A program made the position numbers and the translations under genes. From an uncultured Oscillospiraceae bacterium (GTDB lineage: Bacteria > Bacillota > Clostridia > Oscillospirales > Oscillospiraceae), in assembly GCA_934565425.1 (NCBI GenBank), contig CAKTHW010000098.1:1-5656 (forward strand): DNA of 5,656 nucleotides, in the 5' to 3' direction. Below the pieces are notes generated by a model that saw only the letters and a list, made by a program, of their open reading frames with translations, was not told the DNA's origin and did no database searches. Shown here in pieces: positions 1-4,325 of the stretch. Position 1 is the first letter of the stretch. Each line of letters begins with the position of its first letter.

Positions 1-2
1 CC

Positions 3-506
3 ATCGGCCTGGCGGCCGCTCTGCTCCACTGGACCGGCGACCTCATCCTGGGTTGGGGCGTAGAGGACGAGTCCCTGACGGGGGTCTTCCGGATGCTCTC
101 GGCGTATACGTCCACCGCCGACGGCGGTCTCTTCGCTGCGGCGCTGCTGGGGCTGCTGGGGATGACGCTGGCGGGACTGTGTTATTTCGGCGTCTACCGG
201 CTCATGGCGGAGCGGTCCCTCAGCTATGCCCACCGCTACCGAGCGGGCATCTTCGGTTCCGTCATCTTCGGCGGCTGTGGCTTCCACGTGCCCGTCTGCG
301 CCCTGGTCTTTCTGCAAAAGCATGGGGTGGCAGAGGAACTGCTGAAGCCCTACCTGACTGCCTTCCTGTTGCCGGGGGTGGCGGGGAACGTCCCCTTCGC
401 CAACGCCATGGCCTGTGGGTGGATCGCCTTCGGGAATGTCTGGATGTTCGGCGGATTGCTGGCCACTATGGGGCTGGCACGAGAGAGAAAGGAGGACGTG
501 CGATGA
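3..506 (+). CDS. Multi-pass membrane protein of unknown function, 3' end only
   Basis: The gene enters from the left edge; the first complete codon is at base 3 and 167 residues are visible before a TGA stop. Hydrophobic stretches at fragment residues about 1-18, 42-64, 82-104 and 117-158 indicate at least four or five membrane helices, separated by short polar loops such as AERSLSYAHRYR (69-80). The C-terminus is short and charged (ARERKEDVR), so probably cytoplasmic. The helices contain Gly and Cys and a buried-looking GFHVP motif (93-97). I do not recognise a catalytic motif. The pattern loosely recalls an uncharacterised clostridial membrane family (DUF6796), from memory only and not verified. 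The stop overlaps the next gene's start in an ATGA, which suggests translational coupling and a shared role with the hydrolase. The ATG at 93 is internal, because the hydrophobic frame runs unbroken back to the edge. Confidence 0.75.
   Translation: MGLAAALLHWTGDLILGWGVEDESLTGVFRMLSAYTSTADGGLFAAALLGLLGMTLAGLCYFGVYRLMAERSLSYAHRYRAGIFGSVIFGGCGFHVPVCALVFLQKHGVAEELLKPYLTAFLLPGVAGNVPFANAMACGWIAFGNVWMFGGLLATMGLARERKEDVR
488..495 (+). promoter_or_regulatory. Ribosome binding site setting the hydrolase start
   Basis: AAAGGAGG lies inside the 3' end of the upstream membrane-protein gene, seven bases before ATG 503. It fixes the hydrolase start there and makes 503-506 (ATGA) a classic stop/start overlap. 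Confidence 0.85.
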
Positions 507-1363
507 GCATGCGACTATTTTCAGAAAAGAGCAAGGACTTTGCGCTGGCGCACCCCTGCGAGACCATCACCGTGGCCGGCGCACGGTTCCGTTACGTCCG
601 CACCGGCCCCCAGGACGGCAAGACCCTGGTGCTGCTCAACGGCGGGATGAACACCCTGGAGATGTGGGTGGACTACGTGGAACCCCTCTCCCAGACTTGC
701 CAGGTGCTGCTCTTCGACTACCCTCAGGAGCTGGCGGACAACCAGGCGCTGGTGACGGGGATGCACGGGTTCTTCCAGGCGCTGGGGGTGGAACAGCCCA
801 TCTTCATCGGCGCCAGCGGCGGTGGTATGGTGGCGCAGGTCTACGTCCAAAAGTACCCCGGCCAGGTGGGGGGACTCATCCTCATCTCCACCGGCGGTCT
901 GGATGCCCACACCATCAAGAGCCTGAAAAAGCAGTACCGCCTGGCGCCCCTGATGCTGTGGTACATGAAGCACTGCAACTACGAAAAGCTCAAGCCCAAG
1001 CTCATCCGGCTGGGCATGCGCCACCTCCGGGGCGAGGGAGGGGAGGCGGTGGCCTACGCGCAGGATATGTTCGAGACCATCTTCCGGGATTACCCGCGGG
1101 AGAAGGACGTCCACATCACCGGCCTCCTGGCTGACATGATGCGGCAGAGACCGGTGACGGCGGCGGATTTTGCCGGGCTGGCAGGGAAGATCTTGCTCAT
1201 CCTGCCCGACCAGGACTTCTTCTCCGGACAGATGCAGAACGATCTCATCCAGCTCATGCACCAGCCCCAGCTGACCTATGTCTCCGGCGGGCACCTGTCC
1301 ACGGTGCTGCAAGCGGCGGAGTACATCCAGACCATCCGTGATTTCCTGGACACCATGGCCTGA
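503..1363 (+). CDS. Alpha/beta-hydrolase fold protein
   Basis: A 286-residue protein, the usual size of a single-domain alpha/beta hydrolase. The fold's landmarks are in order: a core strand followed by an oxyanion-loop-like NGG (residues 46-48, where HGG is common), the nucleophile elbow G-A-S-G-G (103-107) with likely catalytic Ser105, a helical cap at about 135-225, a strand ending LPDQD (234-238) with Asp238 or Asp236 as the acid, and G-G-H (262-264) with His264. The triad therefore looks intact. There is no signal peptide, so it should act in the cytoplasm. The substrate cannot be told: esters, lactones, epoxides and haloalkanes are all used by relatives. The start at 503 is preceded by AAAGGAGG at 488-495, seven bases away, and overlaps the upstream stop. 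A longer open frame back to 53 is excluded because that stretch is the other gene's coding sequence. A 6-bp inverted repeat (1364-1369/1388-1393) follows the stop but has no T-run. Confidence 0.88.
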   Translation: MSMRLFSEKSKDFALAHPCETITVAGARFRYVRTGPQDGKTLVLLNGGMNTLEMWVDYVEPLSQTCQVLLFDYPQELADNQALVTGMHGFFQALGVEQPIFIGASGGGMVAQVYVQKYPGQVGGLILISTGGLDAHTIKSLKKQYRLAPLMLWYMKHCNYEKLKPKLIRLGMRHLRGEGGEAVAYAQDMFETIFRDYPREKDVHITGLLADMMRQRPVTAADFAGLAGKILLILPDQDFFSGQMQNDLIQLMHQPQLTYVSGGHLSTVLQAAEYIQTIRDFLDTMA

Positions 1364-1409
1364 CCCGGTGGGCGTGGGCAGAAAGTGACCGGGAAGCGGG
1401 GAAAGTGGC

Positions 1410-1438
1410 TTGCGCTTCCTGACAAAATAAGCTATAAT
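1410..1438 (+). promoter_or_regulatory. Sigma-A-type promoter of the 79-residue gene
   Basis: A perfect TATAAT -10 box at 1433-1438 is preceded by TTGCGC (1410-1415) with an ideal 17-base spacer. The -35 matches consensus only in TTG. Transcription would start near 1445, giving a leader of about 35 bases before the ATG at 1480. This makes an ATG at 1447 nearly leaderless and unlikely as the start. Confidence 0.7.
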
Positions 1439-1466
1439 AAACGGGAATGATCGATTACATTCCAAT

Positions 1467-1473
1467 GAGGAGG
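1467..1473 (+). promoter_or_regulatory. Ribosome binding site that decides the start at 1480
   Basis: GAGGAGG sits six bases before ATG 1480. The open frame extends upstream to an ATG at 1447, but that codon has no Shine-Dalgarno sequence and lies almost at the predicted transcription start, so 1480 is preferred. Confidence 0.85.
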
Positions 1474-1479
1474 ATCGCT

Positions 1480-1719
1480 ATGCACAAGAGATACGACGAG
1501 TACCGTTTTCAGGTCATGTATCAGCATCCCAAGCTCTCGGAAGACCCCGATAAGTTTGAATGCTACTACGAGACCAACTTTATCGACCATGCCAAGTACT
1601 ATGCCATCACCCTGCTGGGCAAGGGCGCGACCGTGTACGTGTATGACAATGAACTGAACCAGCGGGTTCGGGACTTTGACAACATCTGCTATCGCGTGCC
1701 GAAGCAGGACGAGGAATAA
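1480..1719 (+). CDS. Small conserved-looking protein of unknown function, 79 residues
   Basis: A 79-residue soluble acidic protein that I do not recognise. It is rich in Tyr, Asp and Glu (YRFQVMY near the N-terminus, FECYYETNF about 27-35, ATVYVYDNE about 50-58, FDNICYRVP about 65-73). The alternation of hydrophobic and charged residues suggests a small beta-rich domain with a central helix (DHAKYYAITLLGKG, about 37-50). There is no signal peptide, membrane helix or zinc-type cysteine pattern; Cys28 and Cys69 are the only cysteines. Evidence that it is a real gene: its own promoter with a perfect -10 box, a strong ribosome binding site, a TAA stop and a near-perfect terminator 16 bases later. 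It forms a one-gene unit unrelated in transcription to its neighbours. Confidence 0.8.
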   Translation: MHKRYDEYRFQVMYQHPKLSEDPDKFECYYETNFIDHAKYYAITLLGKGATVYVYDNELNQRVRDFDNICYRVPKQDEE

Positions 1720-1735
1720 GGTCTGACTGAGCATC

Positions 1736-1771
1736 AAAACGCACTGCGTGAGGATACGCAGTGCGTTTTTT
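1736..1771 (+). terminator. Strong intrinsic terminator, probably bidirectional
   Basis: A perfect 14-bp stem (1736-1749 with 1756-1769) closes a 6-base loop GAGGAT and runs into a T-tract to 1771. The core is ACGCACTGCGT. Because the left arm begins with AAAA, the reverse strand would also read as hairpin plus T-run, although no minus-strand gene is seen here. Confidence 0.92.
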
Positions 1772-2056
1772 CTATGGATCGGGACGGGTGCGGGGAATTT
1801 TTTTTGCCCACCGGGCGTGGGTCGGACCGGCGGGAGGGCGGCGGCGTTTGGGGCGAAATTGTTGCAAACTGTGGGTGGAGGACGGACAATGGATGGCTGG
1901 GGACGCACCGGGTTCTGACAGGGACTTTGGCGATAGAGGTGGGGGAGAGAGGTACAGAAAGGGGGAGGGAGTGGGGCAACATAGTGTGGAAATGGCAGAG
2001 AGGGGCAGGAGAACCAGTTTCCAGCAGGGATTTTCCGGGAAAACCGACCGGTTTGG

Positions 2057-2084
2057 TTGGGTTTTTAGGTGGGTTGCTTATATT
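2057..2084 (+). promoter_or_regulatory. Weak candidate promoter before the structured intergenic segment
   Basis: TATATT (2079-2084) is an AT-rich island in a GC-rich background and differs from the -10 consensus at one base. TTGGGT (2057-2062) stands 16 bases upstream as a poor -35. If used, transcription would start near 2091 and run through the inverted repeats at 2144-2268. Confidence 0.25.
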
Positions 2085-2090
2085 TTAATG

Positions 2091-2303
2091 TATCCGAGGG
2101 AGTCCGGTGGGCAAAATCGTCAAAAAATCAGACGGATTCCCCTCCTTCCGTGTCCCACCCTGCCCAGCAGCCCGTTTGGAAAAGAACCTGCCCAGGAGAT
2201 GTCCTGCAAAGTGAGGTTGACAACCTGTGTCCGACCGTTTGTTGGGCGGAGGGACAGGGTGGGAAGGGAACGAGCAGGGGAGCGGGCAAAATGCCGCCCT
2301 TTT
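2091..2303 (+). ncRNA. Possible structured RNA of unknown class
   Basis: Nested complementarity suggests a branched fold. The outer arms CCCACCCTG (2154-2162) and CAGGGTGGG (2255-2263) pair perfectly. They extend to CCC 2163-2165 with GGG 2251-2253 around one bulged A, and outwards to CCTT 2144-2147 with AAGG 2264-2267. Inside are GCCC 2170-2173 with GGGC 2244-2247, a hairpin CAGGA-GATG-TCCTG (2193-2206) and a hairpin AGGTT-GAC-AACCT (2214-2226). A bulged hairpin at 2282-2297 followed by CC and TTTT (2300-2303) could be a weak terminator. It matches no RNA family I know; RNase P, SRP, tmRNA and 6S hallmarks were looked for and not found. The ends are guesses, and G/C-rich sequence can pair by chance. 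Confidence 0.25.
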
Positions 2304-2377
2304 CTGGCTGTTGGATACCTGAGGGCAACCGGTCTCAACGGAAGGCTTTCCCACAGGAAATGTTGCGGTTTCCAGAG

Positions 2378-2389
2378 AAATCGCGATTT
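2378..2389. repeat. 12-base perfect palindrome upstream of the promoter
   Basis: AAATCGCGATTT is fully self-complementary and is followed by more T (to 2391). It lies about 63 bases upstream of the -35 box at 2452. It could be a dimeric regulator's site or part of a poor terminator; chance is possible. Confidence 0.3.
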
Positions 2390-2451
2390 TTTTCACAAGA
2401 ACTGACCGAATTTGCAAGGGGAAAAAGTGGGGGCTTCGTGTAAAAAAACGA

Positions 2452-2480
2452 TTGACTTCCACGCTTTATGGTGCTATGAT
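2452..2480 (+). promoter_or_regulatory. Strong sigma-A-type promoter
   Basis: TTGACT (2452-2457, five of six consensus bases) and TATGAT (2475-2480, five of six) are separated by exactly 17 bases. Transcription should start near 2487, giving a leader of about 40 bases before the small membrane protein at 2528. It is the best promoter in the window and the nearest convincing one upstream of the amino acid transporter operon. Confidence 0.85.
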
Positions 2481-2488
2481 GGTACCAT
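2468..2488. promoter_or_regulatory. Operator-like repeat overlapping the -10 box
   Basis: The perfect palindrome ATGGTACCAT (2479-2488) is preceded by a degenerate copy ATGGTGCTAT (2468-2477, 8 of 10 bases identical), 11 bases upstream and so on nearly the same helix face. ATGGT at 2468-2472 and ACCAT at 2484-2488 also form a wider dyad. The repeat covers the -10 box and predicted start site, where a bound repressor would block polymerase. The regulator is unknown. Confidence 0.45.
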
Positions 2489-2511
2489 TCAAAAGCAAGC
2501 GATCATGAGAG

Positions 2512-2518
2512 AAAGGAG
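2512..2518 (+). promoter_or_regulatory. Ribosome binding site for the small membrane protein
   Basis: AAAGGAG ends nine bases before ATG 2528 but only three bases before an in-frame TTG at 2522. The spacing favours ATG 2528 as the start. Confidence 0.75.
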
Positions 2519-2527
2519 TCGTTGAAG

Positions 2528-2809
2528 ATGACAGCACCGTTCCAGAAAATGTCCGATGTGTTGACGTCCCAGCAGTCCATGTCCTGCATGGATATGACTC
2601 CTTGCGCCTTTTATCAGACCGCTATGCCCGCTTTCTGCGCTCGTTTCACCTCCAAAGCCGTGGGTGTCGCCATCGCGACATCCATTTTGTTTTCTGTAGG
2701 CTTTCGAGTCATCACCCCGCTGGCAGTCCTCCTGCTGGCGGTCCTGGTAGAACTGGTAGAAAAAAAGAACAGCAGAAGACGAACAGCGGCAGTGTGTGCG
2801 GTACTGTGA
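2528..2809 (+). CDS. Small hypothetical single-pass membrane protein, 93 residues
   Basis: A 93-residue protein that I do not recognise. The N-terminal 40 residues are polar and rich in Met, Gln, Ser and Cys, with cysteines at about 20, 26 and 37 (SCMDMTPCAFYQ). A long hydrophobic stretch follows (about 44-76: VGVAIATSILFSVGFRVITPLAVLLLAVLVELV), interrupted by one Arg, so it is one tilted helix or a tight hairpin. The tail is basic (KKNSRRR) and would lie in the cytoplasm by the positive-inside rule. There is no cleavable signal. Support for a real gene is the strong promoter, good ribosome binding site and terminator right after the stop, all fitting this frame. Against it, the family is unknown to me and the segment could instead be a long leader of the transporter operon. 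It lies directly upstream of the transporter binding protein. Confidence 0.6.
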   Translation: MTAPFQKMSDVLTSQQSMSCMDMTPCAFYQTAMPAFCARFTSKAVGVAIATSILFSVGFRVITPLAVLLLAVLVELVEKKNSRRRTAAVCAVL

Positions 2810-2821
2810 CCATGATACAGT

Positions 2822-2855
2822 AAGGCGGCTCTACACGTTGCAGAGCCGCTTTTTT
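2822..2855 (+). terminator. Intrinsic terminator or attenuator before livK
   Basis: GCGGCTCT (2825-2832) pairs with AGAGCCGC (2842-2849) around a 9-base loop, extended by G-T and A-T pairs, and ends in six T (2850-2855). It stands 13 bases after the stop of the 93-residue gene and only 34 bases before the binding-protein start. No good promoter was seen in the space between, so partial or regulated read-through is likely. Confidence 0.88.
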
Positions 2856-2889
2856 GTATAGAAATTCTTGTAAGAAGGAGAAAAAACAC

Positions 2890-4098
2890 ATGAAAAGAAA
2901 AGTGATCAGCTTCATGCTGGCAGCTGGCATGATGCTCAGCCTGGCTGCCTGCGGCGGCGGCTCCGATAACGCAGCCACCAGCGGCGCTGCAACCAGCACC
3001 GCAGCCACCAGCGGCGCAACCGATACCAAGCCCACCGGCGCAGCCTTCAAGATCGGCGGCACCGCACCTCTGACCGGCGCTGCTGCTATCTACGGCAACG
3101 CTGCAAAGAACGGCGCTTCCATCGCTGTGGAAGAGATCAACGCCGAAGGCGGCGACATTCAGTTCGACCTGCGTTACGAAGACGACGTGAACGACGCTGA
3201 AAAGGCCATCAACGCTTACAACACCCTGAAGGACTGGGGTATGCAGATCTCCCTGGGCTCCGTCACCACCAAGCCCTGCGAAGCTACCTCCACCGAGACC
3301 AACTCCGACCGTATCTTCGCCCTGACCCCCTCCGCTTCCTCCAAGGCAGTCATCGAGGGTAAGGACAACCAGTATCAGATGTGCTTCATGGACCCCAACC
3401 AGGGTTCTGCATCCGCTCAGTACATCTCTGAGAAGAAGCTGGGCACCAAGATCGCGATCATCTGGAAGAACGACGACGTTTATTCCAAGGGCATCTATCA
3501 GACCTTCACCGAAAAGGCTAAGGAACTGAACCTGGAGATCGTCTCCGAGACCACCTTCGCTGACGGCAACGACACCGACTTCTCCGTCCAGATCACCGAT
3601 GCAAAGGACAAGGGCGCTGACCTGATCTTCCTGCCCATGTACTATCAGCCCGCATCCCTGATCCTGGCTCAGGCCAGCTCCATGGGTTATGAACCCAAGT
3701 TCTTCGGCGTGGACGGCATGGACGGCATCCTGACCCAGGAAGGCTTCGACAAGAAGCTGGCAGAAGGCGTCATGCTGCTGACCCCCTTCAACGCAGACTC
3801 TAAGGACGAAAAGACCCAGGCATTTGTGAAGAAGTATCAGGAAAAGTTCGGCGAAGTTCCCAACCAGTTCGCAGCAGACGGCTATGACTGCATCTATGCT
3901 TACAAGCAGGCTCTGGAAGCTGCTAAGGCTACCCCCGACATGAGCGCAAGCGACCTGTGCGACGCAATGATCCAGCAGTTCTCCACCATGACCTTCGACG
4001 GCCTGACCGGCTCTGGCATGAAGTGGGACAAGGGTGCTGTCTCCAAGGAGCCCAAGGGCATGGAAATCAAGAACGGCGCCTATGTTGGCCTGGACTGA
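2890..4098 (+). CDS. livK: Branched-chain amino acid ABC transporter substrate-binding lipoprotein
   Basis: A 402-residue extracytoplasmic binding protein of the Leu/Ile/Val type (periplasmic-binding-protein fold I). It has a basic n-region MKRK, a hydrophobic core and the lipobox L-A-A-C (18-21), so Cys21 should be lipidated and anchor it to the membrane. A flexible Gly/Ala/Ser/Thr linker (22-52) follows, partly built from a tandem DNA repeat. The domain opens with FKIGGTAPLTGAAAIYG (53-69), and the GSVTTKP segment (about 128-134) lies where relatives contact the ligand alpha-carboxyl and amino groups. Later landmarks are IAIIWKNDDVYSKG and a closing MEIKNGAYVGLD. The start at 2890 has AGAAGGAG nine bases upstream. 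Codons are strongly biased (CTG, GAC, AAG, TCC), typical of an abundant protein. The family binds Leu/Ile/Val but also other amino acids, amides or urea, so the ligand is inferred from family and neighbours only; livK or livJ would both be fair names. Confidence 0.93.
   Translation: MKRKVISFMLAAGMMLSLAACGGGSDNAATSGAATSTAATSGATDTKPTGAAFKIGGTAPLTGAAAIYGNAAKNGASIAVEEINAEGGDIQFDLRYEDDVNDAEKAINAYNTLKDWGMQISLGSVTTKPCEATSTETNSDRIFALTPSASSKAVIEGKDNQYQMCFMDPNQGSASAQYISEKKLGTKIAIIWKNDDVYSKGIYQTFTEKAKELNLEIVSETTFADGNDTDFSVQITDAKDKGADLIFLPMYYQPASLILAQASSMGYEPKFFGVDGMDGILTQEGFDKKLAEGVMLLTPFNADSKDEKTQAFVKKYQEKFGEVPNQFAADGYDCIYAYKQALEAAKATPDMSASDLCDAMIQQFSTMTFDGLTGSGMKWDKGAVSKEPKGMEIKNGAYVGLD
2971..3017 (+). 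repeat. Tandem 30-base repeat encoding the lipoprotein linker
   Basis: A 17-base sequence GCAGCCACCAGCGGCGC occurs at 2971-2987 and again at 3001-3017, exactly 30 bases apart. This gives the protein repeats AATSGA...AATSGA in the linker just after the lipidated cysteine. The unit is a multiple of three, so gain or loss would change linker length without breaking the frame. Confidence 0.8.
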
Positions 4099-4134
4099 TC
4101 CAGTCTGATCCAAACAGCAATCCGGTAATCGCCA

Positions 4135-4151
4135 GCGTGTGACACACACGC
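4135..4151 (+). promoter_or_regulatory. Perfect 7-bp hairpin downstream of livK
   Basis: GCGTGTG (4135-4141) pairs perfectly with CACACGC (4145-4151) around the loop ACA. It begins 36 bases after the livK stop. Confidence 0.55.
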
Positions 4152-4174
4152 CCCCGGCATCCGGCCACGGTATC

Positions 4175-4208
4175 TGGGCTGGGGCAGCCTTCGGGCGGCC
4201 CCGGCCTG
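4175..4208 (+). promoter_or_regulatory. GC-rich hairpin with a UUCG tetraloop
   Basis: GCC and GGC close a UUCG tetraloop (4190-4193), the very stable C(UUCG)G type. Below one A-G mismatch, the stem continues as GGCTGGGGC with GCCCCGGCC (one T-G wobble) and two further wobble pairs. There is no T-run, so it looks like a stabilising or processing element rather than a terminator. Confidence 0.7.
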
Positions 4209-4220
4209 TTCCGGGTCGTG

Positions 4221-4273
4221 CAGTGCGCAACTGAAAGGGATCGGACCGCGCGATCCTTTTCGTTTGCGCACTG
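4221..4273 (+). promoter_or_regulatory. Long imperfect stem-loop upstream of livH
   Basis: The outer stem CAGTGCGCAA (4221-4230) pairs perfectly with TTGCGCACTG (4264-4273). After one mismatch, the inner stem runs 4232-4243 with 4251-4262 (two G-T wobbles), leaving a 7-base loop GACCGCG. About 22 of 23 positions pair, far beyond chance. It ends about 50 bases before the livH start. The lack of a following T-run argues against simple termination. Confidence 0.8.
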
Positions 4274-4325
4274 AAGTGATTTGTGAGAGTAAGTAAAGAT
4301 AGAACATGTAAGGAGTTAAACTGCG

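Larger units (their letters stand above)
1772..2451. other. Long intergenic stretch without a supportable gene
   Basis: About 680 bases lie between the terminator of the 79-residue gene and the promoter at 2452. Open frames exist on both strands, but none has a ribosome binding site, and their translations are low-complexity Arg/Gly/Pro-rich strings unlike proteins. The left part (about 1780-2010) is strikingly G-rich on the + strand, with many runs of three to five G and a T8 tract at 1798-1805. The middle (2040-2303) is rich in inverted repeats. The right part holds a 12-base palindrome AAATCGCGATTT (2378-2389) and A/T tracts leading into the promoter. It could hold a structured RNA, a decayed element or a regulatory region; no insertion-sequence ends, CRISPR repeats or tRNA are seen. 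Confidence 0.7.
4099..4325. other. Hairpin-rich spacer between livK and livH
   Basis: This 227-base gap is long for two genes of one importer operon. It carries three well-separated hairpins (4135-4151, 4175-4208, 4221-4273) but none has a downstream T-run of terminator type, and no clear promoter was found before livH. The likely role is mRNA processing or protection so that the binding protein is made in excess over the permeases. Confidence 0.6.

Noticed and set aside
521..1465. Minus-strand open frame (314 codons) over the hydrolase
   Set aside because: Shadow of the hydrolase gene. No ribosome binding site, and the start lies over the promoter of the 79-residue gene.
1798..1821. T8 tract next to a CCCAC/GTGGG hairpin as a terminator
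   Set aside because: On the + strand the T-tract precedes the hairpin, and on the - strand the hairpin is followed by A's, so neither direction makes an intrinsic terminator.
2251..2280. Resemblance of ACAGGGTGGGAAGGGAACG... to the SRP RNA GGAA tetraloop domain
   Set aside because: The spacing after GGAA is four bases too long before AGCAG and the flanking arms do not pair as in the SRP core; the 5' arm pairs elsewhere (2154-2165).
1761..2405. Plus-strand open frame (214 codons) in the intergenic stretch
   Set aside because: It begins within the terminator hairpin, has no ribosome site and encodes an Arg/Gly-rich string with no domain. The overlapping frames of 104 and 124 codons fail for the same reasons.
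2085..2462. Minus-strand open frame (125 codons) opposite the promoter at 2452
   Set aside because: No Shine-Dalgarno sequence before its start, a Pro/Arg/Ser-rich translation, and it overlaps a good plus-strand promoter.
2834..2862. TATAGA at 2857-2862 as a -10 box for livK
   Set aside because: The only TTG-type -35 (TTGCAG, 2839-2844) is 12 bases away, too close, and no hexamer at 16-18 bases resembles TTGACA.
4281..4309. TTGTGA (4281-4286) as the -35 of a separate livH promoter
   Set aside because: The hexamers 16-17 bases downstream (AACATG/ACATGT) do not resemble TATAAT.
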